From NCBI RefSeq assembly GCF_003853415.1, contig NZ_QTPP01000014.1:111497-175496 (forward strand): 64,000 nt of DNA. The letters are read 5' to 3'. Made by a program: the position numbers and the translations under genes. Source of the DNA: Burkholderia sp. Bp9142 (lineage in GTDB: Bacteria > Pseudomonadota > Gammaproteobacteria > Burkholderiales > Burkholderiaceae). How positions within the stretch are numbered: the stretch's first letter is position 1; each line of letters opens with the position of its first letter. The notes under the pieces are model-generated. The model worked only from the letters and a program-made list of their open reading frames with translations, was not told where the DNA came from and ran no database searches. Of the stretch, positions 54,087 to 63,821 are shown in pieces.

Positions 54087-55832
54087 ATGGCAGAAGTCGT
54101 TGGGACCATTCCAGTGGAAACCCGCCCGGCACAAGAAGCCGCATCGATGACCGATGGATTCCATCTCATCATCGACGCGTTGAGGATGAACGACATCGAG
54201 ACGATCTACGGTTTGCCAGGCATTCCGATCACCGATCTCGCACGGCTCGCGCAGGCCGAAGGCCTGCGCGTGATCAGCTTTCGTCATGAGCAGAACGCAG
54301 GCCACGCCGCTGCGGCCGCGGGTTACCTGACGCAGAAGCCCGGGGTGTGCCTGACCGTCTCGGCCCCCGGCTTCCTCAACGGCCTTACGGCGCTGGCCAA
54401 TGCGACGACGAACTGTTTCCCGATGATTCTCATCAGTGGCTCGAGCGAACGCGAGATCGTCGATTTGCAGCAGGGCGACTATGAGGAGATGGATCAGCTC
54501 AACATCGCGAAGCCGCACGCGAAGGCGGCGTTCCGTGTGCTGCACGTGGAGGACATCGGCATCGGGATCGCGCGCGCGATCCGCGCGGCGGTGTCGGGCC
54601 GCCCCGGCGGTGTCTATCTCGATCTGCCGGCCAAGCTGCTGTCGCAGGCGATGGAAACCGAGAAGGCGCGCCGCTCGCTGGTGCGTGTGATCGACGCGGC
54701 GCCACGCCAGCTGCCCGCACCGGATTCGGTGCAGCGTGCGCTCGAAGTGCTGAAGCGCGCAAAGCGTCCGCTCATCCTGCTCGGCAAGGGGGCGGCATAT
54801 TCGCGCGCCGACGGCGAAATCCGCGCACTCGTCGAGAAAACGGGTATTCCGTTCCTGCCGATGTCGATGGCGAAGGGCCTGCTGCCCGACACGCATCCGC
54901 AGTCGGCCGCTGCCGCGCGCTCGTATGTGCTCGCCGAGTGCGACACAGTGCTACTCATCGGCGCGCGCCTCAACTGGCTGCTCGCTCACGGCAAGGGCAA
55001 AACCTGGGGCGGCACGCCGAAGCAAATCGTGCAGATCGACATCTCGCCGACCGAGATGGACAGCAACGTACAGATCGCGGCCCCCGTCGTCGGGGATATC
55101 CACTCATGCGTGAAGGCGCTCCTCGACGGTGTCGCGACCGGCTTTCCGAAACCGAGCGATGAATGGCTCGAGGCTGTCGCCGGGCGAAGGAACAAGAACC
55201 TCGCGAAGATGGCAGAGACGCTCGCGAAGAACCCGTCGCCGATGAGCTTCCACAGTGCGCTGCGAGTGTTGCGCGACATCGTGAAGGCGAACCCGTCGAT
55301 GACGGTCGTCAACGAAGGCGCGAACACGCTCGACTACGGCCGCGCCGTGATCGACATGTACGAACCACGCAAGCGTCTCGATTGCGGGACGTGGGGAATC
55401 ATGGGTATCGGCATGGGTTTTGCGGTCGCCGCGGCGGTCGAGACCGGCAAGCCGGTGCTCGCGATCGAGGGCGATAGCGCGTTCGGCTTCTGCGGCATGG
55501 AGATCGAGACGATCTGCCGCTATAACCTGCCCGTCTGTACAGTCATCTTCAACAATAACGGCGTCTATCGCGGCACGGACGTTAACCCGTCGGGGGGCGC
55601 CGACGTCGCGCCGACGGTGTTCGTCAAGGGTGCGCGCTACGACAAGATGATGGAGGCCTTCGGTGGCATCGGCCATCACGTCACGACGCCGGAGGAGCTC
55701 GAAAAGGCAGTGACGGAGGCGATCCGATCGGGCAAGCCGACCCTTGTCAATGCGGTCATTGACGAAGCAGCCGGCACTGAAAGCGGCCGCCTGACGAATC
55801 TCAATCCCCAAAGCGCGGCGATGAAGAAGTAA
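54087..55832 (+). CDS. oxc: Oxalyl-CoA decarboxylase
   Basis: A 581-residue thiamine-diphosphate enzyme that converts oxalyl-CoA to formyl-CoA and CO2. The N-terminal cofactor-activating glutamate is in [17 protein letters not shown]. The ThDP/Mg motif starts [19 protein letters not shown] and ends FNNNGVYRG. The C-terminal [10 protein letters not shown] corresponds to the Ser/Arg lid that closes over the substrate. It is slightly longer than the Oxalobacter enzyme (568) because of an N-terminal extension of about 15 residues. The start at 54087 follows CAGGAGACATGAC. It is co-directional with frc2, 31 nt downstream, and probably in one operon. Confidence 0.96.
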   Translation: MAEVVGTIPVETRPAQEAASMTDGFHLIIDALRMNDIETIYGLPGIPITDLARLAQAEGLRVISFRHEQNAGHAAAAAGYLTQKPGVCLTVSAPGFLNGLTALANATTNCFPMILISGSSEREIVDLQQGDYEEMDQLNIAKPHAKAAFRVLHVEDIGIGIARAIRAAVSGRPGGVYLDLPAKLLSQAMETEKARRSLVRVIDAAPRQLPAPDSVQRALEVLKRAKRPLILLGKGAAYSRADGEIRALVEKTGIPFLPMSMAKGLLPDTHPQSAAAARSYVLAECDTVLLIGARLNWLLAHGKGKTWGGTPKQIVQIDISPTEMDSNVQIAAPVVGDIHSCVKALLDGVATGFPKPSDEWLEAVAGRRNKNLAKMAETLAKNPSPMSFHSALRVLRDIVKANPSMTVVNEGANTLDYGRAVIDMYEPRKRLDCGTWGIMGIGMGFAVAAAVETGKPVLAIEGDSAFGFCGMEIETICRYNLPVCTVIFNNNGVYRGTDVNPSGGADVAPTVFVKGARYDKMMEAFGGIGHHVTTPEELEKAVTEAIRSGKPTLVNAVIDEAAGTESGRLTNLNPQSAAMKK

Positions 55833-55863
55833 TCCATCCGGGTAACCTATCAGGAGAAAAGAC

Positions 55864-57114
55864 GTGAGCAATCCCCTCGACGGCATCAAGATCATCGATT
55901 TCACGCACGTGCAGGCGGGCCCGGCGTGCACGCAGCTTCTGGCCTGGTTCGGCGCCGATGTGATCAAGGTCGAACGCCCTGGCTCGGGCGACGTGACGCG
56001 CAATCAGTTGCGCGACATTCCGGAAGCCGACGCGCTGTACTTCACGATGCTCAACAGTAACAAGCGCTCGCTGAGCCTCAACACGAAAACGCAGGAGGGC
56101 AAGGAGGTACTCGAAAAGCTGATCCGCGAGTCGGACGTGCTCGTCGAGAACTTCGGCCCCGGCGCGCTCGACAGAATGGGTTTCTCGTGGGAGCGCATCA
56201 GTGAGCTGAACCCGAAGATGATTGTTGCGTCGGTCAAGGGCTTCAGCGACGGGCACCACTACTCGGACCTGAAGGTCTACGAGAACGTCGCGCAGTGCGC
56301 GGGCGGCGCCGCATCGACGACGGGTTTCTGGGACGGTCCGCCGACCGTGAGCGCGGCCGCCCTCGGCGACAGCAACACCGGCATGCACCTCGCGATCGGC
56401 ATCCTGACTGCGTTGATCGGCCGCGACAAGACGGGTAGGGGCCAGAAGGTTGCCGTGTCGATGCAGGATGCGGTGCTGAACCTCTGCCGTGTGAAGCTGC
56501 GCGATCAGCAGCGCCTCGACCGCGTCGGCCATCTGGAGGAGTATCCGCAGTACCCGCACGGCACGTTCAGCGATGTCGTGCCGCGCGGCGGCAACGCGGG
56601 CGGAGGCGGCCAGCCGGGCTGGGTGCTCAAGTGCAAGGGTTGGGAGAGTGATCCGAACGCCTATATCTACTTCACCGTGCAGGACCATGCATGGGAGCCG
56701 ATCTGTCGCGCGATCGGCAAGCCGGAGTGGATCGACGATCCCGCGTACAACACTCCACGCGCACGCCAGCCGCACATCTTCGACATCTTCAAGACGATCG
56801 AGGACTGGCTCGCGAACAAGACCAAGTTCGAGGCCGTCGATATCCTGCGAAAGTTCGACATTCCGTGCTCGCCCGTGCTCAGTATGAAGGAGCTCGCCGC
56901 GGACGAGTCGCTGCGCAAGAGCGGCTCGATTGTCGAGGTCGATCATCCGGTGCGCGGCAAGTACCTGACGGTCGGCAGTCCGATCAAGTTCTCCGATCTG
57001 AAGCCGGAAATCACGTCGTCGCCGCTACTCGGCGAGCATACGGAGGATATCCTGCTCGGCCTCGGCTATAGCAAGGAGCAGATCTTCCAGATGCGCGAGA
57101 CGAAGACGGTCTGA
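55864..57114 (+). CDS. frc: Formyl-CoA:oxalate CoA-transferase (copy 2)
   Basis: A 416-residue class-III CoA-transferase directly behind oxc, which recycles CoA from formyl-CoA onto oxalate. Gln17 and catalytic Asp169 (LGDSNTG) fall at the same numbers as in Oxalobacter Frc, and the mobile glycine loop (AGGGGQPGW) is complete. GFWDGPP and the close tie to oxc make this the more likely main Frc; the copy at 45291 is a diverged paralogue. The start lies 7 nt after AGGAGAAAAG. Confidence 0.95.
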   Translation: MSNPLDGIKIIDFTHVQAGPACTQLLAWFGADVIKVERPGSGDVTRNQLRDIPEADALYFTMLNSNKRSLSLNTKTQEGKEVLEKLIRESDVLVENFGPGALDRMGFSWERISELNPKMIVASVKGFSDGHHYSDLKVYENVAQCAGGAASTTGFWDGPPTVSAAALGDSNTGMHLAIGILTALIGRDKTGRGQKVAVSMQDAVLNLCRVKLRDQQRLDRVGHLEEYPQYPHGTFSDVVPRGGNAGGGGQPGWVLKCKGWESDPNAYIYFTVQDHAWEPICRAIGKPEWIDDPAYNTPRARQPHIFDIFKTIEDWLANKTKFEAVDILRKFDIPCSPVLSMKELAADESLRKSGSIVEVDHPVRGKYLTVGSPIKFSDLKPEITSSPLLGEHTEDILLGLGYSKEQIFQMRETKTV

Positions 57115-57124
57115 TCGTCCGCCC

Positions 57125-57150
57125 GCCCGCCGCTTGACTTCGCGGCGGGC
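57125..57150. terminator. Hairpin after frc2
   Basis: A perfect 9-bp stem (GCCCGCCGC / GCGGCGGGC) with an 8-nt loop starts 10 nt after the frc2 stop. No T-run follows, so it may attenuate rather than terminate, or only protect the 3' end. Confidence 0.5.
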
Positions 57151-57329
57151 GACATCGCAGGCGCCGGCGAATTGATTCGCGACAAACAAGCCGCTTTCAG
57201 GACGTGCGGAGCTTACGCAAGAGGCTTACCGAACCGGAGGCTCGCGTCGGGGGCCGATGCCGCGTGCTGCAGTGGAGCACGCGCGGCGCGGCGACCGACG
57301 AGAGATCAAGCGAAAGAAGGGGACGTGCG

Positions 57330-57572
57330 ATGCATGTAGAGTTCCTGGGAACATATCGGTTCGAATTGTTTGCGATGCAGCTCATCGAGAACGGCGGATG
57401 GACCGCGTATGCGGCGGTCCGCGGCGCCGAAGACGAAGGCGGGACGCAGATGAGCCCGCTGCCGTATCGGCGCGTCGACGACGACGCCGTGTTCGAGAGC
57501 GAGGCCGCGGCACTTGCCGCCGCGCGGCGCGTTGCAGTCGCACTCGTGCGATTGGGCAACTCTTCGTCCTAG
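57330..57572 (+). CDS. Small hypothetical protein (80 aa)
   Basis: An 80-residue soluble protein (starts MHVEFLGTYRFELFAMQLIE) with alternating strand-like segments and an alanine-rich C-terminal helix (SEAAALAAARRVAVALVRLG). The ATG follows GAAGGGGA. I do not recognise the family. A frameshifted copy lies at 44761-44989, before frc1, so it is a recurring companion of frc genes here. Possible roles such as a small binding or chaperone protein are guesses. Confidence 0.75.
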   Translation: MHVEFLGTYRFELFAMQLIENGGWTAYAAVRGAEDEGGTQMSPLPYRRVDDDAVFESEAAALAAARRVAVALVRLGNSSS

Positions 57573-57598
57573 TCGCTACGATCTTTTCTCACGAGTCA

Positions 57599-57615
57599 GT
57601 ATTCGTAAAATACAT
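57599..57615 (+). repeat. 17-bp near-exact direct repeat, right copy
   Basis: GTATTCGTAAAATACAT matches 40662-40678 at 16 of 17 bases and contains the short inverted arms GTATT / AATAC. It lies about 50 nt before an frc remnant, so it might be a promoter or operator element rather than a junction repeat. Confidence 0.5.
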
Positions 57616-57663
57616 AGCAGTGCATATCAAATTGAGGCGGCCGAATCAAGGAGGCTGACCCAC

Positions 57664-57999
57664 ATGACAGGACGGCGCGCCGGAGCGGACGCGGCCATGA
57701 TGCAGACAAACAAGGTGGGGAGGCAGGAAGTGATCGAGACATTGAATAGTGTGCGCACCATCGATTTCGTACATGTGCTGTCCGGCGCGTATTGCGCGCA
57801 GCATCTGCCCTGGTTCGGCGTGAATGTGATCACGGTAGAACGGACCGGCGCGGGCAATGTTTGAGCCTCACCCGCTGGCCTGCAGAACTCGGCCCCACTC
57901 CGCGAAGCGCTGCTCGCCGGGCATACCGACGAGGTCGTGATAGCGCTCGGGTTCACGCCCGAAGACGTTGAGCATTTTCGGGTGCCTGGCGCGAAATGA
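57664..57999 (+). pseudogene. Internally deleted formyl-CoA transferase gene
   Basis: The first part (57664-57864) reads LNSVRTIDFVHVLSGAYCAQ then WFGVNVITVERTGAGNV and stops, matching the first 45 residues of Frc. The second part reads LLAGHTDEVVIALGFTPEDV and ends at 57999, matching the last 30 residues. The middle 320 or so codons, including the catalytic Asp, are gone. It differs from both intact frc genes and from the remnant at 48183, so it represents a further copy. Confidence 0.88.
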
Positions 58000-58093
58000 C
58001 CGTATGCGGAGTGGTCATCGCCTTTGCAGGGCTCGAACCCGCTGTATGCGAATTCCATTCTCAATCAATGATTCATACATCCAGGAGACCCCG

Positions 58094-58873
58094 ATGACAT
58101 CGTGGATACGCTTTCAGGCGGCGAACGGAAGCGTCGGCTTCGGCTTGCTCGAAGACGACTGCGTCGCCGAGTATCGAGGCGACATGTTCGGCGATGCCGA
58201 ACCGACCGGTGCGTGCCACCCATTGGATGACGTCACGCGGTTGAGCCCGTGCATTCCGAGCAAGGTCATCGCATTGTGGAATAACTTCTACGCACTCGCC
58301 GCAAAGCTCGACAAGGCGCCGCCAACTCATCCGCTCTTTCTTATCAAGCCACCGATGTCCGTGATCGGGCCCGGCGAGCAGATTAGACGCCCTGCCAATT
58401 ATCACGGCAAGGTTGCTTACGAGGGCGAACTCGGGATCGTGATAGGAACGCGCTGTAGCAACGTGTCCGTCGAAGAGGCCGAGCAATACATCTTCGGCTA
58501 CACGTGCATCAACGACGTCACGGCGATCGAACTCTTGAACGAGGATCCCAACTTCGCGCAATGGTGTCGCGCGAAAGGCTTCGACACGTTCAGTTGCATC
58601 GGACCCACGATTCGATGCGACTTCGACTGGCGCGCTGCGAGGGTGACGACGCACGTCGACGATACCGAGCGGCAGAACTATCGCCTCGACGACATGATAT
58701 TTTCGCCGGCCCAGCAGGTCAGCATGCTTTCGCATGACATGACGCTCATGCCCGGCGACGTCATCGCATGTGGAACGTCGTTAGGCGTCGGGTCCATCAA
58801 GGACGGCTCGACCGTGACGGTGTCGATCGATGAGATCGGCTCGCTCTCGAATGTCCTTTCCGCGAGAGGATGA
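58094..58873 (+). CDS. Fumarylacetoacetate-hydrolase-family protein
   Basis: A 259-residue FAH-fold protein. The metal-binding acidic motif is in [15 protein letters not shown], followed by [16 protein letters not shown] and the C-terminal [17 protein letters not shown]. Members hydrolyse or decarboxylate beta-diketo and oxo acids (acylpyruvate hydrolase, oxaloacetate decarboxylase, 2-hydroxyhepta-2,4-diene-dioate isomerase). The start follows CCAGGAGACCCCG. Its stop is separated from pntA by one base, so it is the first gene of the FAH-pntA-pntB operon. A substrate in the glyoxylate/oxalate area is inference only. Confidence 0.9.
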   Translation: MTSWIRFQAANGSVGFGLLEDDCVAEYRGDMFGDAEPTGACHPLDDVTRLSPCIPSKVIALWNNFYALAAKLDKAPPTHPLFLIKPPMSVIGPGEQIRRPANYHGKVAYEGELGIVIGTRCSNVSVEEAEQYIFGYTCINDVTAIELLNEDPNFAQWCRAKGFDTFSCIGPTIRCDFDWRAARVTTHVDDTERQNYRLDDMIFSPAQQVSMLSHDMTLMPGDVIACGTSLGVGSIKDGSTVTVSIDEIGSLSNVLSARG

Positions 58874-58874
58874 G

Positions 58875-60470
58875 ATGGCAACAACGATTGCAGTGCCGCG
58901 CGAGGTGCATGCAGGGGAACGCCGCGTCGCGGCGACGCCTCAATCGGTCGGCCAATTGATCAAGCTCGGGTATGCCGTGAACGTCGAGGCAGGCGCGGGT
59001 GCCGCCGCGTCGTTCGATGACGACGCCTATCGTGCGGCAGGCGCGCAGATTGTCGCCGATTCGCGCGCGTTATGGGCTGGCGCCGATGTCGTGATCAAAG
59101 TGCGTCCGCCCGAGTTTCATCCTGCGCTTGCCGTCGATGAGGCGACGCTCGTCAAACCGGGCGCCACGCTAATCGGCTTCATCTGGCCAGCACAGAATCC
59201 CGCCTTGCTCGAGCAGCTCGCCGCTCGTGGCACGAACGTGCTGGCGATCGATTGCGTACCGCGCATCTCGCGCGCGCAAAAGCTCGATGCGCTGAGCTCG
59301 ATGGCGAACATGGCCGGCTATCGCGCCGTCATCGAGGCCGCAAATCACTTCGGGCGCTTGTTTACCGGACAGATCACCGCGGCCGGAAAGATGCCGCCGG
59401 CGAAAGTGATGGTGATCGGTGCGGGCGTCGCAGGACTCGCCGCAATCGGCACCGCGCGAGGGCTTGGCGCTATCGTGCGTGCGTTTGATACGCGACCCGA
59501 CGTCGAGGAGCAGGTGAAAAGCATGGGCGCGGAATTCCTCACGGTCGATATCGAGGAGGAAGGCAGCGGCAGCGGCGGCTACGCGAAGCAAATGAGTGCG
59601 CGCTACATCGAAGCGGAAATGTTGCTCTTTGCCGAGCAGGCGAAGGAAATCGACATCATCGTGACGACGGCGCTGATTCCCGGCAAGCCGGCACCGAAGC
59701 TCATTACGGCCGAGATGGTGGCTTCGATGCGCTCCGGCAGCGTGATCGTCGACATGGCGTCCGAGCAGGGCGGAAACTGCGAACTGACAAGACCTGGCGA
59801 AGTGGTTTCGGCGGGTGGCGTGACGATTATCGGCTACACCGATCTGCCGAGCCGCATGGCGACCCAGTCGAGCCAGCTCTATGCAACCAACATCCGTCAT
59901 CTGCTGACCGATCTCACGCCCGGGAAAGACGGTGTTCTGCAAATCAACATCGATGACGATGTCATGCGCGGCGTGACCGTTGTCAACCGTGGGGCGATCA
60001 CGTGGCCGCCACCCGCGCCGAAGCAGCCCGCGATTGCGGCACATGTGCCGCAGCCGTCGAAGCAGGCCGCGAATCAGGAGAAGGCGCGCGGACGCGAGGA
60101 TTCGAACCGCAGGCCCGGCGTGGGCAAATTTGCGCTCGTCGTCGTCGCTGCCATCGCATTGCTTGCGTTGGGCGCCGTCGCGCCTCCACCGTTCGTTGCG
60201 CATCTGACCGTCTTCGTGCTGGCCGTGTTCGTCGGGTACCAGGTGGTCTGGAATGTCACGCCCGCGCTGCACACGCCGTTGATGAGCGTGACGAACGCGA
60301 TCAGCGGCATCATCGTCATCGGCGCGTTGCTCCAGCTTGGAATCTCAAAGCCGCTCGTTACGACGCTTGGCGGCGTTGCGCTCTTTATGGCGTCGATTAA
60401 CATCGCAGGCGGATTTCTCGTCACGCAGCGAATGCTGAAAATGTTCCAGCATGATCAATCGGGAGAATGA
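58875..60470 (+). CDS. pntA: NAD(P) transhydrogenase, alpha subunit (fused form)
   Basis: A 531-residue subunit of the proton-translocating transhydrogenase, which reduces NADP with NADH using the proton gradient. The NAD-binding domain I spans about 1-390 ([20 protein letters not shown]; Rossmann motif [20 protein letters not shown] near 181). A proline/lysine-rich linker lies at about 400-435, followed by four membrane segments ([46 protein letters not shown]). It is a single E. coli-like chain rather than split PntAA/PntAB. It overlaps pntB signals: the pntB ATG follows its stop by one base. Confidence 0.95.
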   Translation: MATTIAVPREVHAGERRVAATPQSVGQLIKLGYAVNVEAGAGAAASFDDDAYRAAGAQIVADSRALWAGADVVIKVRPPEFHPALAVDEATLVKPGATLIGFIWPAQNPALLEQLAARGTNVLAIDCVPRISRAQKLDALSSMANMAGYRAVIEAANHFGRLFTGQITAAGKMPPAKVMVIGAGVAGLAAIGTARGLGAIVRAFDTRPDVEEQVKSMGAEFLTVDIEEEGSGSGGYAKQMSARYIEAEMLLFAEQAKEIDIIVTTALIPGKPAPKLITAEMVASMRSGSVIVDMASEQGGNCELTRPGEVVSAGGVTIIGYTDLPSRMATQSSQLYATNIRHLLTDLTPGKDGVLQINIDDDVMRGVTVVNRGAITWPPPAPKQPAIAAHVPQPSKQAANQEKARGREDSNRRPGVGKFALVVVAAIALLALGAVAPPPFVAHLTVFVLAVFVGYQVVWNVTPALHTPLMSVTNAISGIIVIGALLQLGISKPLVTTLGGVALFMASINIAGGFLVTQRMLKMFQHDQSGE

Positions 60471-60471
60471 A

Positions 60472-61863
60472 ATGTTGAACGGAATCGGCAGCGTTGCGTA
60501 TCTCGGAGCGAGTACGCTGTTCGTCCTGAGCTTGCGCGGACTCAGTCATCCGCTCACGGCGCGCCGCGGCAATCTATACGGCATGTTCGGCATGTTGATC
60601 GCGGTAGCGGCGACGCTCTTGATCGCACCGGCTGTCAGTCTCGAGATCGTGCTCGTCTCATCCGCGGCGGGCGCGGCACTCGGTGCGCTGCTCGCCCGGC
60701 GTGTGGAGATGACGCAGATGCCTCAGCTAGTCGCGATCCTGCACAGCTTCGTGGGGCTCGCGGCCGTGATCACGGCCGTGAACAGCTATCTGGCGCCCGT
60801 CGCGGGACTCGATAGCGTGCAACGCACGATCCATGAGTGCGAGATCTATCTCGGCGCGTTGATCGGGATGGTGACATTCGCGGGCTCGATCGTCGCTTGT
60901 CTGAAGCTGCAGGGCACGATTGGCGGCAAGCCGCTTGTCTTGCCGGGGCGTCACTTGCTCAATATCGTCGTCGTTGCGCTTTGTGTCGTGCTCGGCTACC
61001 GCTTCTTGAGCGCGTCTTCGGGTGACGCCAGACTATTCGCACTCTTGACGATGATAGTTTTCGCCATGGCGCTTGGCGTGCATCTGGTGATGGCAATTGG
61101 CGGGGCGGACATGCCCGTCGTCGTCTCGATGCTGAACAGCTACTCGGGATGGGCCGCCGCGGCCACGGGATTCATGCTCGACAACGATCTGCTGATTACG
61201 ACGGGGGCGCTCGTCGGGTCAAGTGGCGCGATTCTGAGCTACATCATGTGCCGTGCGATGAACCGCAGCTTCTTGTCCGTCGTTCTTGGCGGGTTCGGCG
61301 CATCGAGCGGCGCTGGCGTGGCGCAAGTCGAGGGGGAGATTGTGTCGGCGAGCGTCGACGAAGTCGGCGCCATGCTGCGCGACGCGTCGGACGTCATCAT
61401 CGTGCCCGGCTACGGCATGGCTGTCGCGCAGGCGCAAGCGACGATCAGCGAAATCACGCGCAAGCTGCAGGCGTCAGGCGTGCGTGTGCGCTTCGGCATT
61501 CATCCTGTCGCCGGCCGGCTGCCGGGGCACATGAACGTGCTGTTGGCTGAAGCGAAGGTGCCGTATGACATCGTGCTCGAGATGGATGAAATCAATGACG
61601 ATTTTGCTGGTGCGGACGTAGCGCTCGTGATCGGTGCGAACGACATCGTCAATCCCGGCGCACTCGAGGATCCGACCAGCCCGATTGCCGGAATGCCGGT
61701 GCTTGAAGTGTGGAAGGCTCGCACGGTGATCGTGTCCAAGCGCAGCATGGCCACCGGCTATGCCGGCGTGGAAAACCCGCTGTTCTATAAGGAAAACACA
61801 CGGATGCTGTTCGGCGACGCGAAAGGAAGCGTCGACGCGCTGCTCAAGCAACTGGATGCTTGA
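60472..61863 (+). CDS. pntB: NAD(P) transhydrogenase, beta subunit
   Basis: A 463-residue partner of PntA. Residues about 1-260 contain the membrane helices of the proton channel, including the conserved histidine in [12 protein letters not shown]. The C-terminal NADP-binding domain III has [40 protein letters not shown] and [18 protein letters not shown]. One base separates it from pntA, so both are co-translated. In this locus it would convert NADH from formate oxidation into NADPH. Confidence 0.96.
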   Translation: MLNGIGSVAYLGASTLFVLSLRGLSHPLTARRGNLYGMFGMLIAVAATLLIAPAVSLEIVLVSSAAGAALGALLARRVEMTQMPQLVAILHSFVGLAAVITAVNSYLAPVAGLDSVQRTIHECEIYLGALIGMVTFAGSIVACLKLQGTIGGKPLVLPGRHLLNIVVVALCVVLGYRFLSASSGDARLFALLTMIVFAMALGVHLVMAIGGADMPVVVSMLNSYSGWAAAATGFMLDNDLLITTGALVGSSGAILSYIMCRAMNRSFLSVVLGGFGASSGAGVAQVEGEIVSASVDEVGAMLRDASDVIIVPGYGMAVAQAQATISEITRKLQASGVRVRFGIHPVAGRLPGHMNVLLAEAKVPYDIVLEMDEINDDFAGADVALVIGANDIVNPGALEDPTSPIAGMPVLEVWKARTVIVSKRSMATGYAGVENPLFYKENTRMLFGDAKGSVDALLKQLDA

Positions 61864-61980
61864 GCGGCAGCGCGATGGCAATGGCGCTCCGTTGTCGCTG
61901 AGTCCCGGGGGCGCGGCGTGGCCGGTTGGGTGCGCCGCCAGATGTGTTGCCAACCATTCATTTCATACGAGTGATCGATC

Positions 61981-63393
61981 ATGCTCCGTAGTCGTAAAGC
62001 CAAGATTGTTGCCACGCTGGGCCCCGCAACTTCCGATCTGCAAACGGTTACGAAGCTGTTTCGGGCCGGCGTGGATGTGTTCCGCCTGAATTTCAGCCAC
62101 GGCTCGCACGAGGATCATCGGCGACGCCATGAGCTCGTGCGTGAGGTCGAGCGTGCGACGGGCAGACCCATTTCGGTGCTGGCCGATATGCAAGGGCCGA
62201 AACTGCGCGTTGGCACGTTCGCTGCCGGCAAGGTTACGCTTGCAGCGGGCAGCCGCTTCGCGCTCGATCGCAACCCGGCCCACGGTGACGTCGGCCGCGT
62301 TCACTTGCCTCATCCTGAACTGTTCGAAGTGGTTGCGGCGGGACAGTCGCTTCTTCTCGACGACGGCAAACTGCGACTGGAAGTGATCGACAACGACGGC
62401 GAGTGTATCAGCACGTGCGTGACACACGGCGGCGTCTTGTCGGATCGCAAGGGCGTGAACGTGCCCGACACCCTATTGCCGATTCCCGTGCTGACCCGGA
62501 AAGACCGGGTCGATCTGGAATTTGCGTTGTCGCTCGGCGCCGACTGGATTGCGCTGTCGTTCGTGCAGCAGCCGGAAGACCTGATCGATGCGCGTGCGCT
62601 CATCGGCGAGCGTGCGGGACTCATGGTCAAGCTCGAGAAGCCCGCTGCGCTGGATCGGCTCGACGAGATCGTGAGCGCGGCTGATGCCGTGATGGTCGCG
62701 CGCGGCGACCTCGGCGTCGAGCTTCCCCCGGAGCGCGTGCCCGGTGTGCAGAAGCGCATTCTTCGCTCATGCCGCAGTCGTGGCAAGCCCGTGATCATAG
62801 CGACGCAGATGCTCGAATCGATGATATCTGCGCCGGTACCCACGCGTGCCGAGGCATCTGACGTTGCGACGGCGATCTACGACGGCGCGGATGCCGTCAT
62901 GCTGTCCGCGGAATCGGCCAGCGGCGGTTATCCCGTCGAGGCCGTCGAGATAATGGACCGGATCATCCAGGAGGTGGAGCGTGATCCCCTTTATCGGAGC
63001 CTGCTCGACGCACAGCACGAACTTCCTCTGCATACGCCCGGGGACGCGATCTGTGCGGCCCTTCGGGATGTCGCGCAGACAATCTCCGCGGTTGCCACGG
63101 TTACCTATACGACTTCCGGGCACACCAGCCTGCGGGCTGCTCGGCAGCGCCCGAGCGCCCCGATTCTGAGCATCACGCCGAAGCTGTCGACGGCGCGGCG
63201 GCTTGCGTTGGCGTGGGGCGTGCACTCCACGGTCAGCCCTGACGTCGAAACCGTCGACGAGATCGTGAGTGCCGCGTGCGGCATCGCTATGGGACAGGGC
63301 TTGGCCAGTTCCGGCGATCAGGTGGCTATCGTTGCCGGCATGCCCTTTGGCGAGCCGGGCAGCACTAACATGTTGCGGATTGCGAGAGTGTGA
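61981..63393 (+). CDS. pyk: Pyruvate kinase
   Basis: A 470-residue pyruvate kinase, transferring phosphate from phosphoenolpyruvate to ADP. The N-terminal KIVATLGPATSD, the potassium/phosphate-site RLNFSHGSHEDH, the catalytic lysine strand VKLEKPAALDRLDEI, the metal site MVARGDLGVELPPERV and ATQMLESMI are all present, and the C-terminal domain is complete. The catalytic strand departs slightly from the common KIEN/KIEK pattern. It follows pntB by 117 nt on the same strand. Because oxalate is a classical inhibitor of pyruvate kinase, a dedicated isoenzyme here is notable; the link is inference. Confidence 0.94.
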   Translation: MLRSRKAKIVATLGPATSDLQTVTKLFRAGVDVFRLNFSHGSHEDHRRRHELVREVERATGRPISVLADMQGPKLRVGTFAAGKVTLAAGSRFALDRNPAHGDVGRVHLPHPELFEVVAAGQSLLLDDGKLRLEVIDNDGECISTCVTHGGVLSDRKGVNVPDTLLPIPVLTRKDRVDLEFALSLGADWIALSFVQQPEDLIDARALIGERAGLMVKLEKPAALDRLDEIVSAADAVMVARGDLGVELPPERVPGVQKRILRSCRSRGKPVIIATQMLESMISAPVPTRAEASDVATAIYDGADAVMLSAESASGGYPVEAVEIMDRIIQEVERDPLYRSLLDAQHELPLHTPGDAICAALRDVAQTISAVATVTYTTSGHTSLRAARQRPSAPILSITPKLSTARRLALAWGVHSTVSPDVETVDEIVSAACGIAMGQGLASSGDQVAIVAGMPFGEPGSTNMLRIARV

Positions 63394-63821
63394 CGCTCTG
63401 TAGCGGACTGCTCCGTCGGCACGTCGCCCCAGGGGGGCCACCGATGAAGTGCAAGACGATTTCGCCATTGCGGTATTCGAACGTATAAAGGATATCTAAC
63501 CGACACGATAAATATTATTAACTTTTATTAATGGATGGTATCGAGCACCATGTTTTACATCGTGCATGTCGATCTCCGGATGCGCTTGAGTGAGTGTGTT
63601 GCCCGGATAGGGCAACGGGTAGGGCAGAGCTTGTGTTGAGCAAGCGAATAAATCAACAGACGGAGACAGAAAACGTGACGCAACCCTACGCGGCCTTCAG
63701 CGGCTATACGTCTAGGCGGCATAACCGTTGGGTCCAGCGGCCGAAAGCGCGATCGCGTATGGATCGCGGTGTCCGATAGGTAAGCGAAGTTTTTCCGAGG
63801 CCTGCTCCGCAGGAGAAGATC
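63394..63821. other. Control region before formate dehydrogenase
   Basis: About 430 nt without a convincing gene. AT-rich AATATTATTAACTTTTATTA at 63509-63528 is a probable promoter or regulator-binding site. A possible GTG-started frame at 63675-63779 has no recognisable content. A short hairpin CCTGC / GCAGG at 63801-63813 overlaps the ribosome-binding AGGAG of the next gene. Confidence 0.5.

Noticed and set aside
40662..57615. Integrative element with att sites and integrase
   Set aside because: Apart from the 17-bp repeat no integrase, tRNA gene or mobility gene is visible in the window.
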